Assembly: GCA_900542085.1 (NCBI GenBank)
Contig: UQMK01000002.1
Span: 1-64,000 of the forward strand
Source: an uncultured Collinsella sp.
GTDB lineage: Bacteria > Actinomycetota > Coriobacteriia > Coriobacteriales > Coriobacteriaceae
DNA: 64,000 nt
Direction of reading: 5' to 3'
Below the pieces are notes generated by a model, which did not search any database, was not told the DNA's origin, and saw nothing but the letters and a program-made list of their open reading frames with translations. Position numbers and translations under genes: made by a program. Positions 1 to 8,550 of this stretch are shown here, piece by piece (position 1 is the first letter of the stretch; every line of letters begins with the position of its first letter).

Positions 1-189
1 AGTGCGCAAGCGGCCAGCCGGGGTTATATCGCAGAGGGCAAGCCGCAGCTTTCCATTGCTATCGGCTGCACAGGCGGACAGCACCGTAGCGTCGCCATTG
101 CCGAGGCCACGGCCCGCTACCTGGAGGGTGCTCAGTATCATGTGAGCATCTCCCACCGTGACCTGTCGCGTGCCAACACGAAGGCATAG
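1..189 (+). CDS. rapZ: RapZ/YvcJ nucleotide-binding protein, C-terminal end only
   Basis: The window opens inside this gene; 62 residues and the stop are visible. The segment IAIGCTGGQHRSVAIAE is the highly conserved C-terminal signature of RapZ/YvcJ proteins (P-loop family, DUF2703-type tail with GCTGGxHRSV). RapZ homologues bind nucleotides and small metabolites; in E. coli the protein is an RNase adaptor controlling GlmS, while in Gram-positives the role is less clear. The stop lies 6 bases before whiA, so the two are almost surely co-transcribed. In many Gram-positives yvcK sits between rapZ and whiA; it is absent here, though it could lie elsewhere. The N-terminal Walker A part is outside the window. 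Confidence 0.9.
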   Translation, partial: SAQAASRGYIAEGKPQLSIAIGCTGGQHRSVAIAEATARYLEGAQYHVSISHRDLSRANTKA

Positions 190-195
190 GTTTAC

Positions 196-1125
196 ATGTC
201 GTTTACCGCTGAGGTGCGTGACGAGCTTGCGCGCTGCGAACCAGAATGCGAATACTGCGATTTGTCGACGCTTGCTGCGCTAACGCGTGTGAGCGGCACG
301 CTTTCGCTGGCGGGCTCGGGACGGTACCGCTTGACGGTCGCGACCGAGACGGGTGCTGTGGCGCGCACGATGATTGCGCTGACGCATCGTATCCTTAAGC
401 TCAAGACCGAATTCACGGTTCGTAAGTCGGTCCTGCACAAGGTACGAAACTATCTCATCACCTTGCCCGATCAGCCCGATTTGGATAAGGCTCTGGTGCT
501 GCTGGGCATTCTCGACCGTAGGGGAGGGCTCGTCGCGGGTGTGCCGCGCCACATCGTGGCCCGTCCTTGCTGCAGGCTCGCCTATATTCGCGGTGCGCTG
601 ATTGCCGGAGGCTTTGTTGCCGACCCGCGTGGCGATTTTCATTTGGAGATCGCGGTTCAGGGCGAGGAGTATGCAAAGGGACTTTGCGACCTTCTGGAGC
701 AGATTGGAGTTCACGCCCGCGTCAATGCGCGTCGCGGCTCGTATGCCGTGTACATCAAGAGTGCCGAGGAGATTAAACGTCTGTTACAGCTGATTGGCGC
801 CAAGCGCAGCGTTGCCGAGATTGAAGAGGCCCGCGCGGTTAAGCTGGTGAAGAACGACGTGAATCGTCGCGTGAACGCAGAGCTTGCCAACCAGACCAGA
901 AGTGCCGGTGCCGCCCAACATCAGCTTGCGCTCATCGATGAGCTTGATCGGCGCGGTTTGCGCGAAACGCTGCCGGACGCTCTGGCAGTTTTTTGTGACT
1001 TACGCGAGCGTTACCCCGATCTCTCACTGCGAGATTTGGGGGAAATGGCCGACCCTCCTTTGTCGAAGTCGGCCTTGTATCACCGTGTTTTGCGCCTTGA
1101 AAAGCTCATTGAAGCAAGCGGGTAG
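196..1125 (+). CDS. whiA: WhiA-family DNA-binding regulator
   Basis: 309 residues, the usual WhiA length. The start SFTAEVRDELAR is the family's typical N-terminus, followed by the degenerate LAGLIDADG homing-endonuclease-like fold (about residues 90-215), and a C-terminal helix-turn-helix around residues 265-305 (SLRDLGEMADPPLSKSALYH). WhiA controls sporulation or cell division genes in actinobacteria and affects division and chromosome segregation in Bacillus. The ATG at 196 is only 6 bases from the rapZ stop and has a weak AGG upstream, fitting translational coupling. The gene is followed by a long promoter region for gap. Confidence 0.95.
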   Translation: MSFTAEVRDELARCEPECEYCDLSTLAALTRVSGTLSLAGSGRYRLTVATETGAVARTMIALTHRILKLKTEFTVRKSVLHKVRNYLITLPDQPDLDKALVLLGILDRRGGLVAGVPRHIVARPCCRLAYIRGALIAGGFVADPRGDFHLEIAVQGEEYAKGLCDLLEQIGVHARVNARRGSYAVYIKSAEEIKRLLQLIGAKRSVAEIEEARAVKLVKNDVNRRVNAELANQTRSAGAAQHQLALIDELDRRGLRETLPDALAVFCDLRERYPDLSLRDLGEMADPPLSKSALYHRVLRLEKLIEASG

Positions 1126-1168
1126 TTTAACGCAATAGCTTTTATGGTGGTTTAACTGCTGTTTTATA

Positions 1169-1186
1169 CGTTAAAGCGTTTTAACG
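1169..1186. promoter_or_regulatory. Dyad upstream of gap, possible operator
   Basis: CGTTAAAGCGTTTTAACG is a near-perfect palindrome about 130 bases before the gap start. The string TTTAACGCAA occurs at its right edge and again at about 1127, just after whiA. A possible -10 (TATATT, about 1250) lies between the dyad and the gene. This resembles an operator for a glycolytic or redox repressor, but it does not match the CggR, Rex or CcpA consensus as I know them, so the factor is unknown. Confidence 0.35.
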
Positions 1187-1318
1187 CAAATTTGATTTTC
1201 AATTTCGAGCATTCTCGTGAAATTCAAGCCAAAAAAAAGGTATATTAGGCGAGTGGTTAGTTTGTGGGCCTCAACGGCAGGCGCTGTAGCTTGCGGGGGC
1301 CTTACGAAAGGAGACACA

Positions 1319-2344
1319 ATGGCAGTAAAGGTTGCTATTAACGGCTTCGGTCGCATCGGTCGTCTGGCCTTCCGCCAGATGTTCGGTCATGAGGGCTCCG
1401 AGATCGTCGCTATCAACGACCTCACCTCTCCCGATATGCTCGCTTACCTGCTGAAGTACGACTCCACGCAGGGCAACTATGCTCGCGATCACGAGGTCGT
1501 CGCTGGCGAGGATTCCATCACCGTTGACGGCAAGGAGATCAAGATCTACAAGGAGGCCGACGCCAACAACCTGCCTTGGGGCGACCTCGACGTCGACGTC
1601 GTTCTCGAGTGCACCGGCTTCTACACCAGCAAGGCTAAGGCTCAGGCCCACATCAACGCTGGCGCCAAGAAGGTCGTCATCTCCGCTCCGGCCGGCAGCG
1701 ATCTGCCCACCATCGTGTACAACGTCAACCATGAGACGCTGACCGCTGAGGACAACATCATCTCCGCTGCTTCCTGCACCACCAACTGCCTCGCCCCGAT
1801 GGCCAAGGGCCTGAACGACTTCGCTCCCATCGTCTCCGGCATCATGACCACCATCCACGCCTTCACCGGCGACCAGATGCCGCTCGACGGCCCGCAGCGC
1901 AAGGGCAACTTCCGTCGCTCCCGCGCCTGCTCCGAGAACATCGTCCCGAACACCACGGGCGCTGCCAAGGCCATCGGCCTGGTTCTCCCCGAGCTCAACG
2001 GCAAGCTCATCGGTGCCGCCCAGCGCGTCCCGACGCCGACCGGCTCGCTGACCAACCTCTACGCCGTCGTTGACAAGAAGGTCACCGTCGACGAGGTCAA
2101 CGCTGCCATGAAGGCCTACGCCGAGACCATCCCCGATACCTTCGCTTACAACGAGGACCAGATCGTCTCCCGCGACATCGTCGGCGAGACCCACGGCTCC
2201 ATCTTCGACGCCACTCAGACCATGTGCTCTGATCTCGGCAACGGCCAGACCCTCGTTCAGGTCACCTCTTGGTACGACAACGAGAACTCCTACACCTCTC
2301 AGATGGTCCGCACCATCAAGTACTTCGAGAAGTTCGTTGCCTAA
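1319..2344 (+). CDS. gap: Glyceraldehyde-3-phosphate dehydrogenase (NAD type)
   Basis: 341 residues. It converts glyceraldehyde 3-phosphate, phosphate and NAD+ to 1,3-bisphosphoglycerate in cytoplasmic glycolysis. Visible are the Rossmann start VAINGFGRIGR, the active-site SAASCTTNC with nucleophile Cys153, the catalytic His180, and the anion-binding region TGAAKAIG. The true start is the ATG at 1319, preceded by the strong Shine-Dalgarno GAAAGGAGA; longer reading from 1217 runs into the leader and lacks support. It leads the glycolytic run gap-pgk-tpiA-gpmI, but a hairpin follows its stop, so gap can be made in excess over the downstream genes. Confidence 0.98.
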   Translation: MAVKVAINGFGRIGRLAFRQMFGHEGSEIVAINDLTSPDMLAYLLKYDSTQGNYARDHEVVAGEDSITVDGKEIKIYKEADANNLPWGDLDVDVVLECTGFYTSKAKAQAHINAGAKKVVISAPAGSDLPTIVYNVNHETLTAEDNIISAASCTTNCLAPMAKGLNDFAPIVSGIMTTIHAFTGDQMPLDGPQRKGNFRRSRACSENIVPNTTGAAKAIGLVLPELNGKLIGAAQRVPTPTGSLTNLYAVVDKKVTVDEVNAAMKAYAETIPDTFAYNEDQIVSRDIVGETHGSIFDATQTMCSDLGNGQTLVQVTSWYDNENSYTSQMVRTIKYFEKFVA

Positions 2345-2381
2345 TTTGGCTTTTAGCGAATAGCTCGTTGAGCGTCTAAAG

Positions 2382-2429
2382 AAGGGCGCGGCCTATAAGG
2401 GCTTATGCTCTGGGGTCGCGTCCTTTTTT
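2382..2429 (+). terminator. Hairpin with T-run between gap and pgk
   Basis: A 13-pair stem (left arm AAGGGCGCGGCCT, right arm GGGGTCGCGTCCTT, with several G-T pairs) around a short loop is followed by six Ts. It probably terminates part of gap transcription and lets the rest continue into pgk, whose start is 54 bases on. Confidence 0.7.
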
Positions 2430-2482
2430 ATTGGAAACCGTGCGCACATACGTGCACACATGTACGAAAGGTAGAAGCAAAC

Positions 2483-3685
2483 ATGGCCTTTACCAAGAAG
2501 ACCGTCCGCGACATCGATGTCGACGGCAAGCGCGTTCTCGTTCGCGTTGACTTCAATGTGCCTATCAAGGACGGCGTCGTGGGCGATACCACCCGCATCA
2601 AGGCTGCCCTTCCCACCATCAAGTATCTCGTCGAGCACAACGCTCGCGTCATCCTCATGAGCCACCTTGGCCGTCCTGCCGGCACTGGTTTCGAGCCCGA
2701 GCTTTCGCTCAAGCCGGTTGCCGCCAAGCTCGCCGAGCTTTCCGGTCTCGACGTCAGCTTCGTCCAGGACACCTACGGCGAGGAGGCCGCCAAGGCCGTC
2801 GAGGCTGTCGAGCCGGGCAAGGTCCTCGTTCTCGAGAACGTCCGTTTCGATAAGCGCGAGAAGAAGAACGATCCCGAGATCGCCAAGAAGCTCGCTTCCT
2901 ACGGCGACATCTTCGTTCTCGACGCCTTCGGCACCGCTCACCGCGCACAGGGTTCCGTCGTGGGCCCGGCCGCCTATCTCCCCGCTGTCGCAGGCTTCCT
3001 ACTTGAGAAGGAGGTCGACACGCTGACCAGCATCTTCGCTGATCCTGAGCGTCCTTTCGTCGCCATCGTCGGCGGTTCCAAGGTTTCCTCCAAAATCGGT
3101 GTCCTCGATCATCTGATCGATTCCGCCGACACCCTGATCATCGGTGGCGGCATGGCCTACACCTTCTTCCTGGCCAAGGGCTACAAGACCGTCGGTACCT
3201 CCCTCAAAGAGGAGGACTGGGTCGAGCGCGCTGCAGAGATGCTCAAGAAGGCTGAGGACAAGGGCGTCAAGATCCTGCTCCCGATCGATAACCTCGTTGC
3301 CGACCACTTCGGCGAGGACGCTACGGGCGAGGTCGTCGCTTCCGACGCCATCCCCGAGGATCGCATGGGCATGGACATCGGCCCCAAGACCGAGGCCCTT
3401 TACGCCGAGGCCATCAAGGGCGCCAAGACCGTCTTCTGGAACGGCCCCATGGGCGTTTTCGAGTTCGATAACTTCGCGCACGGCACCAAGGCCGTTGCCG
3501 AGGCTGTTGCCGAGCTCAAGGCCAACGGCGGCACCTCCATCATCGGCGGTGGCGACTCCGTCGCAGCCGTCAACAAGTTCGATCTTGCCGACAAGATGAG
3601 CTGGATCTCCACCGGTGGCGGCGCTTCCATGGAGCTCGTCGAGGGCAAGGCTCTCCCCGGAGTGGAGGCGCTTCTCGATGCCTAA
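2483..3685 (+). CDS. pgk: Phosphoglycerate kinase
   Basis: 400 residues, normal length. It transfers phosphate from 1,3-bisphosphoglycerate to ADP. The N-terminal signature VLVRVDFNVP and the substrate-binding SHLGRP are present; the C-terminal nucleotide domain shows GGSKVSSKI, NGPMGVFE and the GGGDSVAA loop. The ATG at 2483 follows GAAAGGTAGAAG and begins MAFTKKTVRD, the usual N-terminus; in-frame codons further upstream overlap the terminator. Its end overlaps the tpiA start by 8 bases, so the two are translationally coupled. Confidence 0.98.
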   Translation: MAFTKKTVRDIDVDGKRVLVRVDFNVPIKDGVVGDTTRIKAALPTIKYLVEHNARVILMSHLGRPAGTGFEPELSLKPVAAKLAELSGLDVSFVQDTYGEEAAKAVEAVEPGKVLVLENVRFDKREKKNDPEIAKKLASYGDIFVLDAFGTAHRAQGSVVGPAAYLPAVAGFLLEKEVDTLTSIFADPERPFVAIVGGSKVSSKIGVLDHLIDSADTLIIGGGMAYTFFLAKGYKTVGTSLKEEDWVERAAEMLKKAEDKGVKILLPIDNLVADHFGEDATGEVVASDAIPEDRMGMDIGPKTEALYAEAIKGAKTVFWNGPMGVFEFDNFAHGTKAVAEAVAELKANGGTSIIGGGDSVAAVNKFDLADKMSWISTGGGASMELVEGKALPGVEALLDA

Positions 3686-4445
3686 TCGCACTAAACTCAT
3701 CGCCGGCAACTGGAAAATGAACAACGACGTTGCCGCTGCCGCTAAGCTCGCTGACGAGCTCGCCGAGGCTCTGCCCGAAGTTCCCGAGGGCGTTGAGGTC
3801 CTCGTCTGCCCGCCGACCATCGACATCACCACCGTTCACGCCCGCATGCAGGCTGCCCCCATCGCTCTCGGTGCACAGAACGTGTACTGGGAGGCAAAGG
3901 GTGCCTACACCGGCGAGTCCTCCTGCGACATGCTCAAGTCCGCTGGCTGCACTTACTGCATCATCGGTCACTCCGAGCGTCGTGGATATTTCCACGAGAC
4001 CGACGAGGATATGAACAAGAAGGCCAAGTCCCTCGTTGCCGCTGGCATTGTTCCCGTCTTCTGCTGCGGTGAGCCCGAGGAGGTTCGCGAGGCCGGCACC
4101 TATGTCGACTTCGTCTGCAACCAGGTCAAGGCAGGTCTCGAGGGTCTCGAGATCACTTGCCCCAAGCAGGTCGTCGTCGCCTACGAGCCCATCTGGGCTA
4201 TCGGCACCGGCAAGACTGCTACCGCCGAGGACGCTCAGGAGGTCTGCGGCGCTATCCGTGAGACCCTCAAGGAGATGTTCGGCGAGGAGCTCGCTAACGG
4301 CATCCGCGTTCTCTATGGTGGCTCTGCCAAGCCCGGCAACATCGCCGAGCTCGTCGCCAAGCCAGACGTCGACGGCGCCCTCGTGGGCGGCGCTTCGCTC
4401 AAGGCTGCCGACTTCGCCTCTATGGTCGTCAAGGCAGGCGAGTAG
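3678..4445 (+). CDS. tpiA: Triosephosphate isomerase
   Basis: 255 residues; interconverts dihydroxyacetone phosphate and glyceraldehyde 3-phosphate. The catalytic set is complete: Lys13 in GNWKMN, His98 in IIGHSERR, Glu170 in AYEPIWAIGTG, and the phosphate-binding YGGS near the C-terminus. The start at 3678 lies inside the last codons of pgk (8-base overlap) and gives the standard MPNRTKLIAGNWKMN beginning. A start at 3615 would add 21 residues unlike the family. Confidence 0.98.
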   Translation: MPNRTKLIAGNWKMNNDVAAAAKLADELAEALPEVPEGVEVLVCPPTIDITTVHARMQAAPIALGAQNVYWEAKGAYTGESSCDMLKSAGCTYCIIGHSERRGYFHETDEDMNKKAKSLVAAGIVPVFCCGEPEEVREAGTYVDFVCNQVKAGLEGLEITCPKQVVVAYEPIWAIGTGKTATAEDAQEVCGAIRETLKEMFGEELANGIRVLYGGSAKPGNIAELVAKPDVDGALVGGASLKAADFASMVVKAGE

Positions 4446-4450
4446 GACAT

Positions 4451-6004
4451 ATGGCACAACGTCATCTTCCTGCACTCCTGATCATCATGGACGGCTGTGG
4501 CCTGGCTCCGGCCGATGGCGAGAACGCCGTCGCCGCTGCTAAGACGCCCTTCCTTGATAGCCTGTACGAGAAGTATCCTCACACCACGCTCGGTGCTTCG
4601 GGCGAGGACGTGGGCCTTCCCGACGGTCAGATGGGCAACTCCGAGGTGGGTCACCTCAACATCGGTGCCGGTCGCATCGTGTTCCAGGAGCTTTCGCGCA
4701 TCAACAATGCCATCAAGGACGGCTCCATCGCCAAGAACGAGGTTTTCGTCAAGGCTATGGACGATGTCAAGGCCGAGGGTAAGACCCTTCACCTTATGGG
4801 CCTTATGAGTCCTGGCGGTGTTCATTCTCACATGAACCACGTCGAGGCTCTGGTCAAGATGGCTGCCGAGCACGGTGTCAAGACCGTTCGCGTCCACGCC
4901 TTTATGGACGGCCGCGACGTCGACCCGCAGTCCGGTGCCGGTTACATGAGTGAGTTCTGCGCCTTCCTGGCTAAGATCTCCGAGGAGACCGGTTGCGACG
5001 CTCGCGTTGCCACCGTCTCGGGCCGTTATTGGGCTATGGACCGCGATAATCGTTGGGAGCGCATCCAGCGCGCCTACGACGTCATGGTCAACGCGTCCGA
5101 TGCCGATACCGACCCCGTTGCCGGTATCAAGGCCTACTACGAGAAGGATCCGCGCGGCGATGAGTTCGTCGAGCCCTTTGCTGCCCACAATGAGGGCATC
5201 CACGAGGGCGACGCGGCCATCTTCTTCAACTTCCGTCCCGACCGCGCCCGTCAGATGACTCGCGCGTTCACGGACAAGGAGTTCGACGGCTTTGAGCGCG
5301 AGCAGATCAAGCTCTCGCACTTTGTGACGATGACCGAGTACGATCCGACGTTTGACGTCGAGGTCGCCTTCGCCAAGACGTTCCCTGAGAACGTTCTGGC
5401 CGACGTCATCGCAGCCAATGGCCTGAAGCAGCTGCACACCGCCGAGACCGAGAAGTACGCTCACGTGACGTTCTTCCTCAACGGTGGCATCGAGGAGCCC
5501 AAGGAGGGCGAGGAGCGCGTGCTCGTCGCTTCCCCCAAGGTTGCTACCTACGATCTACAGCCTGAGATGAGCGCTCCCGAGGTTACCGAGAAGCTCGTCG
5601 CCGCAATCAACGAGGATCGCGCTGATTTCTACATCGTGAACTTCGCGAACTGCGACATGGTTGGCCATACCGGCGTGTTCGACGCCGCCGTCAAGGCTGT
5701 CGAGGCCGTTGACGATGCCCTGTCCAAGGTTGTCCCGGCGATTCTCGCCAAGGGCGGCTTTGCGCTGATTACCGCCGACCACGGCAACGCCGATCACATG
5801 TTTGACGTCGCTTCCGACGGTTCCAAGCATCCGTTTACGGCTCACACCACCAACCGCGTGCCGTTTATCATTGTTGATGAGAAGGCACAGCTCACCGGTA
5901 TCGAGGACGGTCGTCTCTCCGATATCGCCCCGACTATGCTCACCATGGCTGGTCTGGAGCCTTCCGCCGAGATGACGGGCCGTGTGCTCGCCACCGAGGC
6001 CTAA
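4451..6004 (+). CDS. gpmI: 2,3-bisphosphoglycerate-independent phosphoglycerate mutase
   Basis: 517 residues, typical of the manganese-dependent alkaline-phosphatase-superfamily mutase that interconverts 3- and 2-phosphoglycerate. Metal and catalytic motifs are visible: the N-terminal IMDGCG (usually DGFG or DGWG), nucleophile serine in QMGNSEVGH, GVHSH, GRDVDP, RYWAMDRDNRWER, NFRPDRARQ and the C-terminal ITADHGNADHM. It starts 5 bases after the tpiA stop and closes the glycolytic operon. Enolase is not in the window. A strong terminator follows. Confidence 0.97.
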   Translation: MAQRHLPALLIIMDGCGLAPADGENAVAAAKTPFLDSLYEKYPHTTLGASGEDVGLPDGQMGNSEVGHLNIGAGRIVFQELSRINNAIKDGSIAKNEVFVKAMDDVKAEGKTLHLMGLMSPGGVHSHMNHVEALVKMAAEHGVKTVRVHAFMDGRDVDPQSGAGYMSEFCAFLAKISEETGCDARVATVSGRYWAMDRDNRWERIQRAYDVMVNASDADTDPVAGIKAYYEKDPRGDEFVEPFAAHNEGIHEGDAAIFFNFRPDRARQMTRAFTDKEFDGFEREQIKLSHFVTMTEYDPTFDVEVAFAKTFPENVLADVIAANGLKQLHTAETEKYAHVTFFLNGGIEEPKEGEERVLVASPKVATYDLQPEMSAPEVTEKLVAAINEDRADFYIVNFANCDMVGHTGVFDAAVKAVEAVDDALSKVVPAILAKGGFALITADHGNADHMFDVASDGSKHPFTAHTTNRVPFIIVDEKAQLTGIEDGRLSDIAPTMLTMAGLEPSAEMTGRVLATEA

Positions 6005-6030
6005 AAGAATACTCCAAGCGTTTTCAAGCG

Positions 6031-6065
6031 AGGGGGTTGCCCATATTCGGGCAACCCCCTTTTTG
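6031..6065 (+). terminator. Intrinsic terminator of the glycolytic operon
   Basis: GGGGGTTGCCC and GGGCAACCCCC form an 11-pair stem with a five-base loop (atatt), followed by TTTTT. Confidence 0.93.
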
Positions 6066-6168
6066 ATATTTCTGCCATTTCTAGCCCGTCCCCGAGTGGC
6101 AGGTAGGGGAGGGCAGGGGATTGTGGTACAGTACTGGAGTTTGAATTGTTCTATTAAGGAGTTTATCT

Positions 6169-6423
6169 ATGGGTCCGTTTCAGATTCTTCTGTTTGTCGT
6201 TTGGGCTGTTTCTGCCGTGGCTCTGACGATTCTCGTCCTGATGCACTCCGGTAAGGGTACCGGCGTTTCGGATATGATCGCTAGCTCGCTGTATAACTCC
6301 AGCTCTGCCACGGGCGTCATGGAGCAGAACCTCGATCGCCTGACGGTAATTATGGCAGTCGTTTTTGCCGTGTGTGTCGTCCTGTGCATGTTCTTCTTCC
6401 CGCAGGGTATCGTCGGCTACTAA
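6169..6423 (+). CDS. secG: Preprotein translocase subunit SecG
   Basis: 84 residues with two membrane helices (about 4-24 and 58-78), the size and topology of SecG. SecG assists the SecYEG channel in export. The cytoplasmic loop between the helices carries the glycine-rich HSGKGTGVSD stretch, equivalent to the QxGKGA motif of the family. The ATG at 6169 has AAGGAG 8 bases upstream. It has its own promoter region (6066-6168) after the gpmI terminator, and its own terminator, so it is monocistronic. Confidence 0.9.
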   Translation: MGPFQILLFVVWAVSAVALTILVLMHSGKGTGVSDMIASSLYNSSSATGVMEQNLDRLTVIMAVVFAVCVVLCMFFFPQGIVGY

Positions 6424-6447
6424 GCACGAGCCGTATAAATACTTGAA

Positions 6448-6478
6448 AAGGGTTCCGCAGGTGCGGGACCCTTTTTGT
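6448..6478 (+). terminator. Intrinsic terminator after secG
   Basis: GGGTTCCGC and GCGGGACCC pair around a short loop, then CTTTTTG. The next 240 bases up to oppA hold no gene, only an A/T-richer promoter region with no site I can name. Confidence 0.9.
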
Positions 6479-6717
6479 TTACATATTTGTAACAGAGCCA
6501 AAATATCCCCACATACTTCGCCCAACTAAAGAAATTCTCGACCGTTAACCGGAATTAGCCCCAAATCGTGCATAAAATGCGCTACTGTATTGCGAAACGT
6601 TGGTTCGTTGTGCATAACCAGCCATAGCAACGGGCGGCGTTTTGATGGTTCGGATCGGATTGTCTCGACATGTGTCCGACTGAACATTTCTTTGTCCTAT
6701 CTCATAAGGAGGATGGC

Positions 6718-8394
6718 ATGGCTGATTCTATGTTCCACCAGCCCGTTATGGGTCGTCGCGCCTTTGTCGGCGGTACCCTTGCTGCGAGCTCCATGGCTTT
6801 TCTTGCCGCATGTGGCAAGAAGGGCGGCGACGCTTCCGGTTCTGAGTCCGGTTCGAAGCTGAACTTCTACATCAACAACCCGGTCTGCATCGACCCCTAC
6901 AACGTCCAGGAGGATCAGGGCACTCAGGTTAACTACCAGCTGTTCGACGCTCTGACCACTTATGACGCCGAGAAGGGCGAGATCGTTCCGCTGGCTTGCG
7001 AGTCCTTTGAGGCCAACGACGACGCCACCGAGTTCACCTTCAAGATCAAGAAGGCCAAGTTCCACAACGGTGACGACGTTACCTCCAAGTCCTTCAAGCT
7101 CGCTTGGGAGCGTCTGGTCAGCACTAAGTCGGCTGTCGCTAAGGAGTATGGTCCTTCCGAGGTCTCCTATCACCTTTCCATGGTCGAGGGCTATGACGAT
7201 CTGCTTGCCGGTAACACTACCGAGCTCAGCGGTGTTACTTGTCCCGATGATAAGACCCTCGTCGTCAAGCTGTCTTCTGCTTACGCCGACTTCCCCTTCG
7301 TCGCCTCTCACCCGGCTCTGTCCCCGGTTCCCGAGTGCGCCGAGTCCGATGTCAAGAGCTTCTACCTTGCCCCGATCGGTAACGGCCCGTTCATGATGGA
7401 CGGCAAGTGGGAGGATGGTCAGGAGATCAACCTCAAGAAGTTCGACGATTACTATGGCGACAAGGCCAAGATCGATGGCATCCACTTCCAGGTCATTAAG
7501 GACATGGAGACCGCCTACAAGGAGTTCCAAGCCGGTAACCTCGATGTCTGCGACGTTCCCGTCGCTCAGATCGACGCCGCCAAGAAGGATCGCGGCGTGT
7601 CCAAGGACGGCTACACCATGGGTGACGGCGAGCGCATGCTGCTCGGCGCCGAGCCTTCCACCTACTACCTGACCTGCAACAACACGGCCGAGCCGTTCAA
7701 CAACGCCGACCTGCGCAGGGGTATCTCCCTGGCCATTAACCGTGAGGCCATCTGCAAGACCATCTTCAAGGGTACCCGTACCCCCGCCGACGGCATTGTT
7801 CCTCCGGGCATCGATGGCTACAAGGAGGGCGCATGGGAGTTCTGCGCCTACGACGTCGACAAGGCTAATGAGTACCTCGACAAGGTTGCTCCCGCTGGCG
7901 CTAACGGCGACCGTGGCATTAACGTGACCCTTTCCTACAACCAGGACGGTGGTCACAAGGAGATCATGGAGTCCATCATCGGCGACCTCGCCAAGGTGGG
8001 CGTAACTGCTACTTCCGATACCCCCGAGTGGTCTGCCCTGCTCGAGCAGTATCAGAACTTCGACTATCAGTTCGGTCGTCTGGGCTGGATTGCCGACTAC
8101 CCGATCATGGACAACTTCCTGTATCCGCTGTTCCACTCCGACTCCCTCGGTGGCGACAACCGCTCTGGTTATAACAACCCCGAGTTCGACGCCAAGGTCG
8201 ACGAGGCTCGTACTATTGTTGACGACAAGGAGCGCGTCGCTAAGATGCAGGAGGCCGACGCAATGGTCGCTGCCGACTGCCCGGTCATCCCGGTGATGTT
8301 CTACACGCACACCATCGCCGGCTCCGATCGCATCAAGCACCTCTATGTCGATCCGCAGAAGCACGCCGATCTGGGTACCGCTGAGCTCGCCTAA
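6718..8394 (+). CDS. oppA: Oligopeptide ABC transporter, substrate-binding lipoprotein
   Basis: 558 residues, SBP family 5 (dipeptide/oligopeptide-binding). The N-terminus MGRRAFVGGTLAAS is followed by the lipobox FLAAC, so the mature protein is a lipoprotein anchored outside the membrane; the twin arginine suggests possible Tat export. The start at 6718 follows AAGGAGGATGGC; an in-frame start at 6670 lacks a ribosome site. It captures peptides and delivers them to OppBCDF encoded next. A hairpin after the gene separates it from the permeases, a common way to make the binding protein in excess. Confidence 0.93.
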   Translation: MADSMFHQPVMGRRAFVGGTLAASSMAFLAACGKKGGDASGSESGSKLNFYINNPVCIDPYNVQEDQGTQVNYQLFDALTTYDAEKGEIVPLACESFEANDDATEFTFKIKKAKFHNGDDVTSKSFKLAWERLVSTKSAVAKEYGPSEVSYHLSMVEGYDDLLAGNTTELSGVTCPDDKTLVVKLSSAYADFPFVASHPALSPVPECAESDVKSFYLAPIGNGPFMMDGKWEDGQEINLKKFDDYYGDKAKIDGIHFQVIKDMETAYKEFQAGNLDVCDVPVAQIDAAKKDRGVSKDGYTMGDGERMLLGAEPSTYYLTCNNTAEPFNNADLRRGISLAINREAICKTIFKGTRTPADGIVPPGIDGYKEGAWEFCAYDVDKANEYLDKVAPAGANGDRGINVTLSYNQDGGHKEIMESIIGDLAKVGVTATSDTPEWSALLEQYQNFDYQFGRLGWIADYPIMDNFLYPLFHSDSLGGDNRSGYNNPEFDAKVDEARTIVDDKERVAKMQEADAMVAADCPVIPVMFYTHTIAGSDRIKHLYVDPQKHADLGTAELA

Positions 8395-8490
8395 GAGTTT
8401 GCAGCTTCCGTGAGGGTCAAGTATTTACGTAGACCTCATGGGAAACATACAGTTCTCCCTAACCTGGGGTAAACTGGCTGATGGTAATTT

Positions 8491-8523
8491 TGGGATGCCG
8501 GTCTGGCGATCGGCATCCCATTT
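8491..8523 (+). terminator. Attenuating hairpin between oppA and oppB
   Basis: TGGGATGCCG and CGGCATCCCA form a perfect 10-pair stem with a 10-base loop, followed by a short TTTA. With only three Ts it should stop part of the transcripts or protect the oppA mRNA end. Confidence 0.65.
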
Positions 8524-8550
8524 AGGTTAATCCCTAGATAGGGGAGTGGT

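Noticed and set aside
280..714. Open frame of 144 codons on the minus strand inside whiA
   Set aside because: It overlaps a complete, well-conserved gene, has no ribosome site and no protein-like composition; the G+C-rich codon pattern of whiA produces it.
1271..2194. Long minus-strand frame opposite gap (307 codons)
   Set aside because: Valine/glycine/aspartate-rich shadow of the gap codon pattern; gap is certain.
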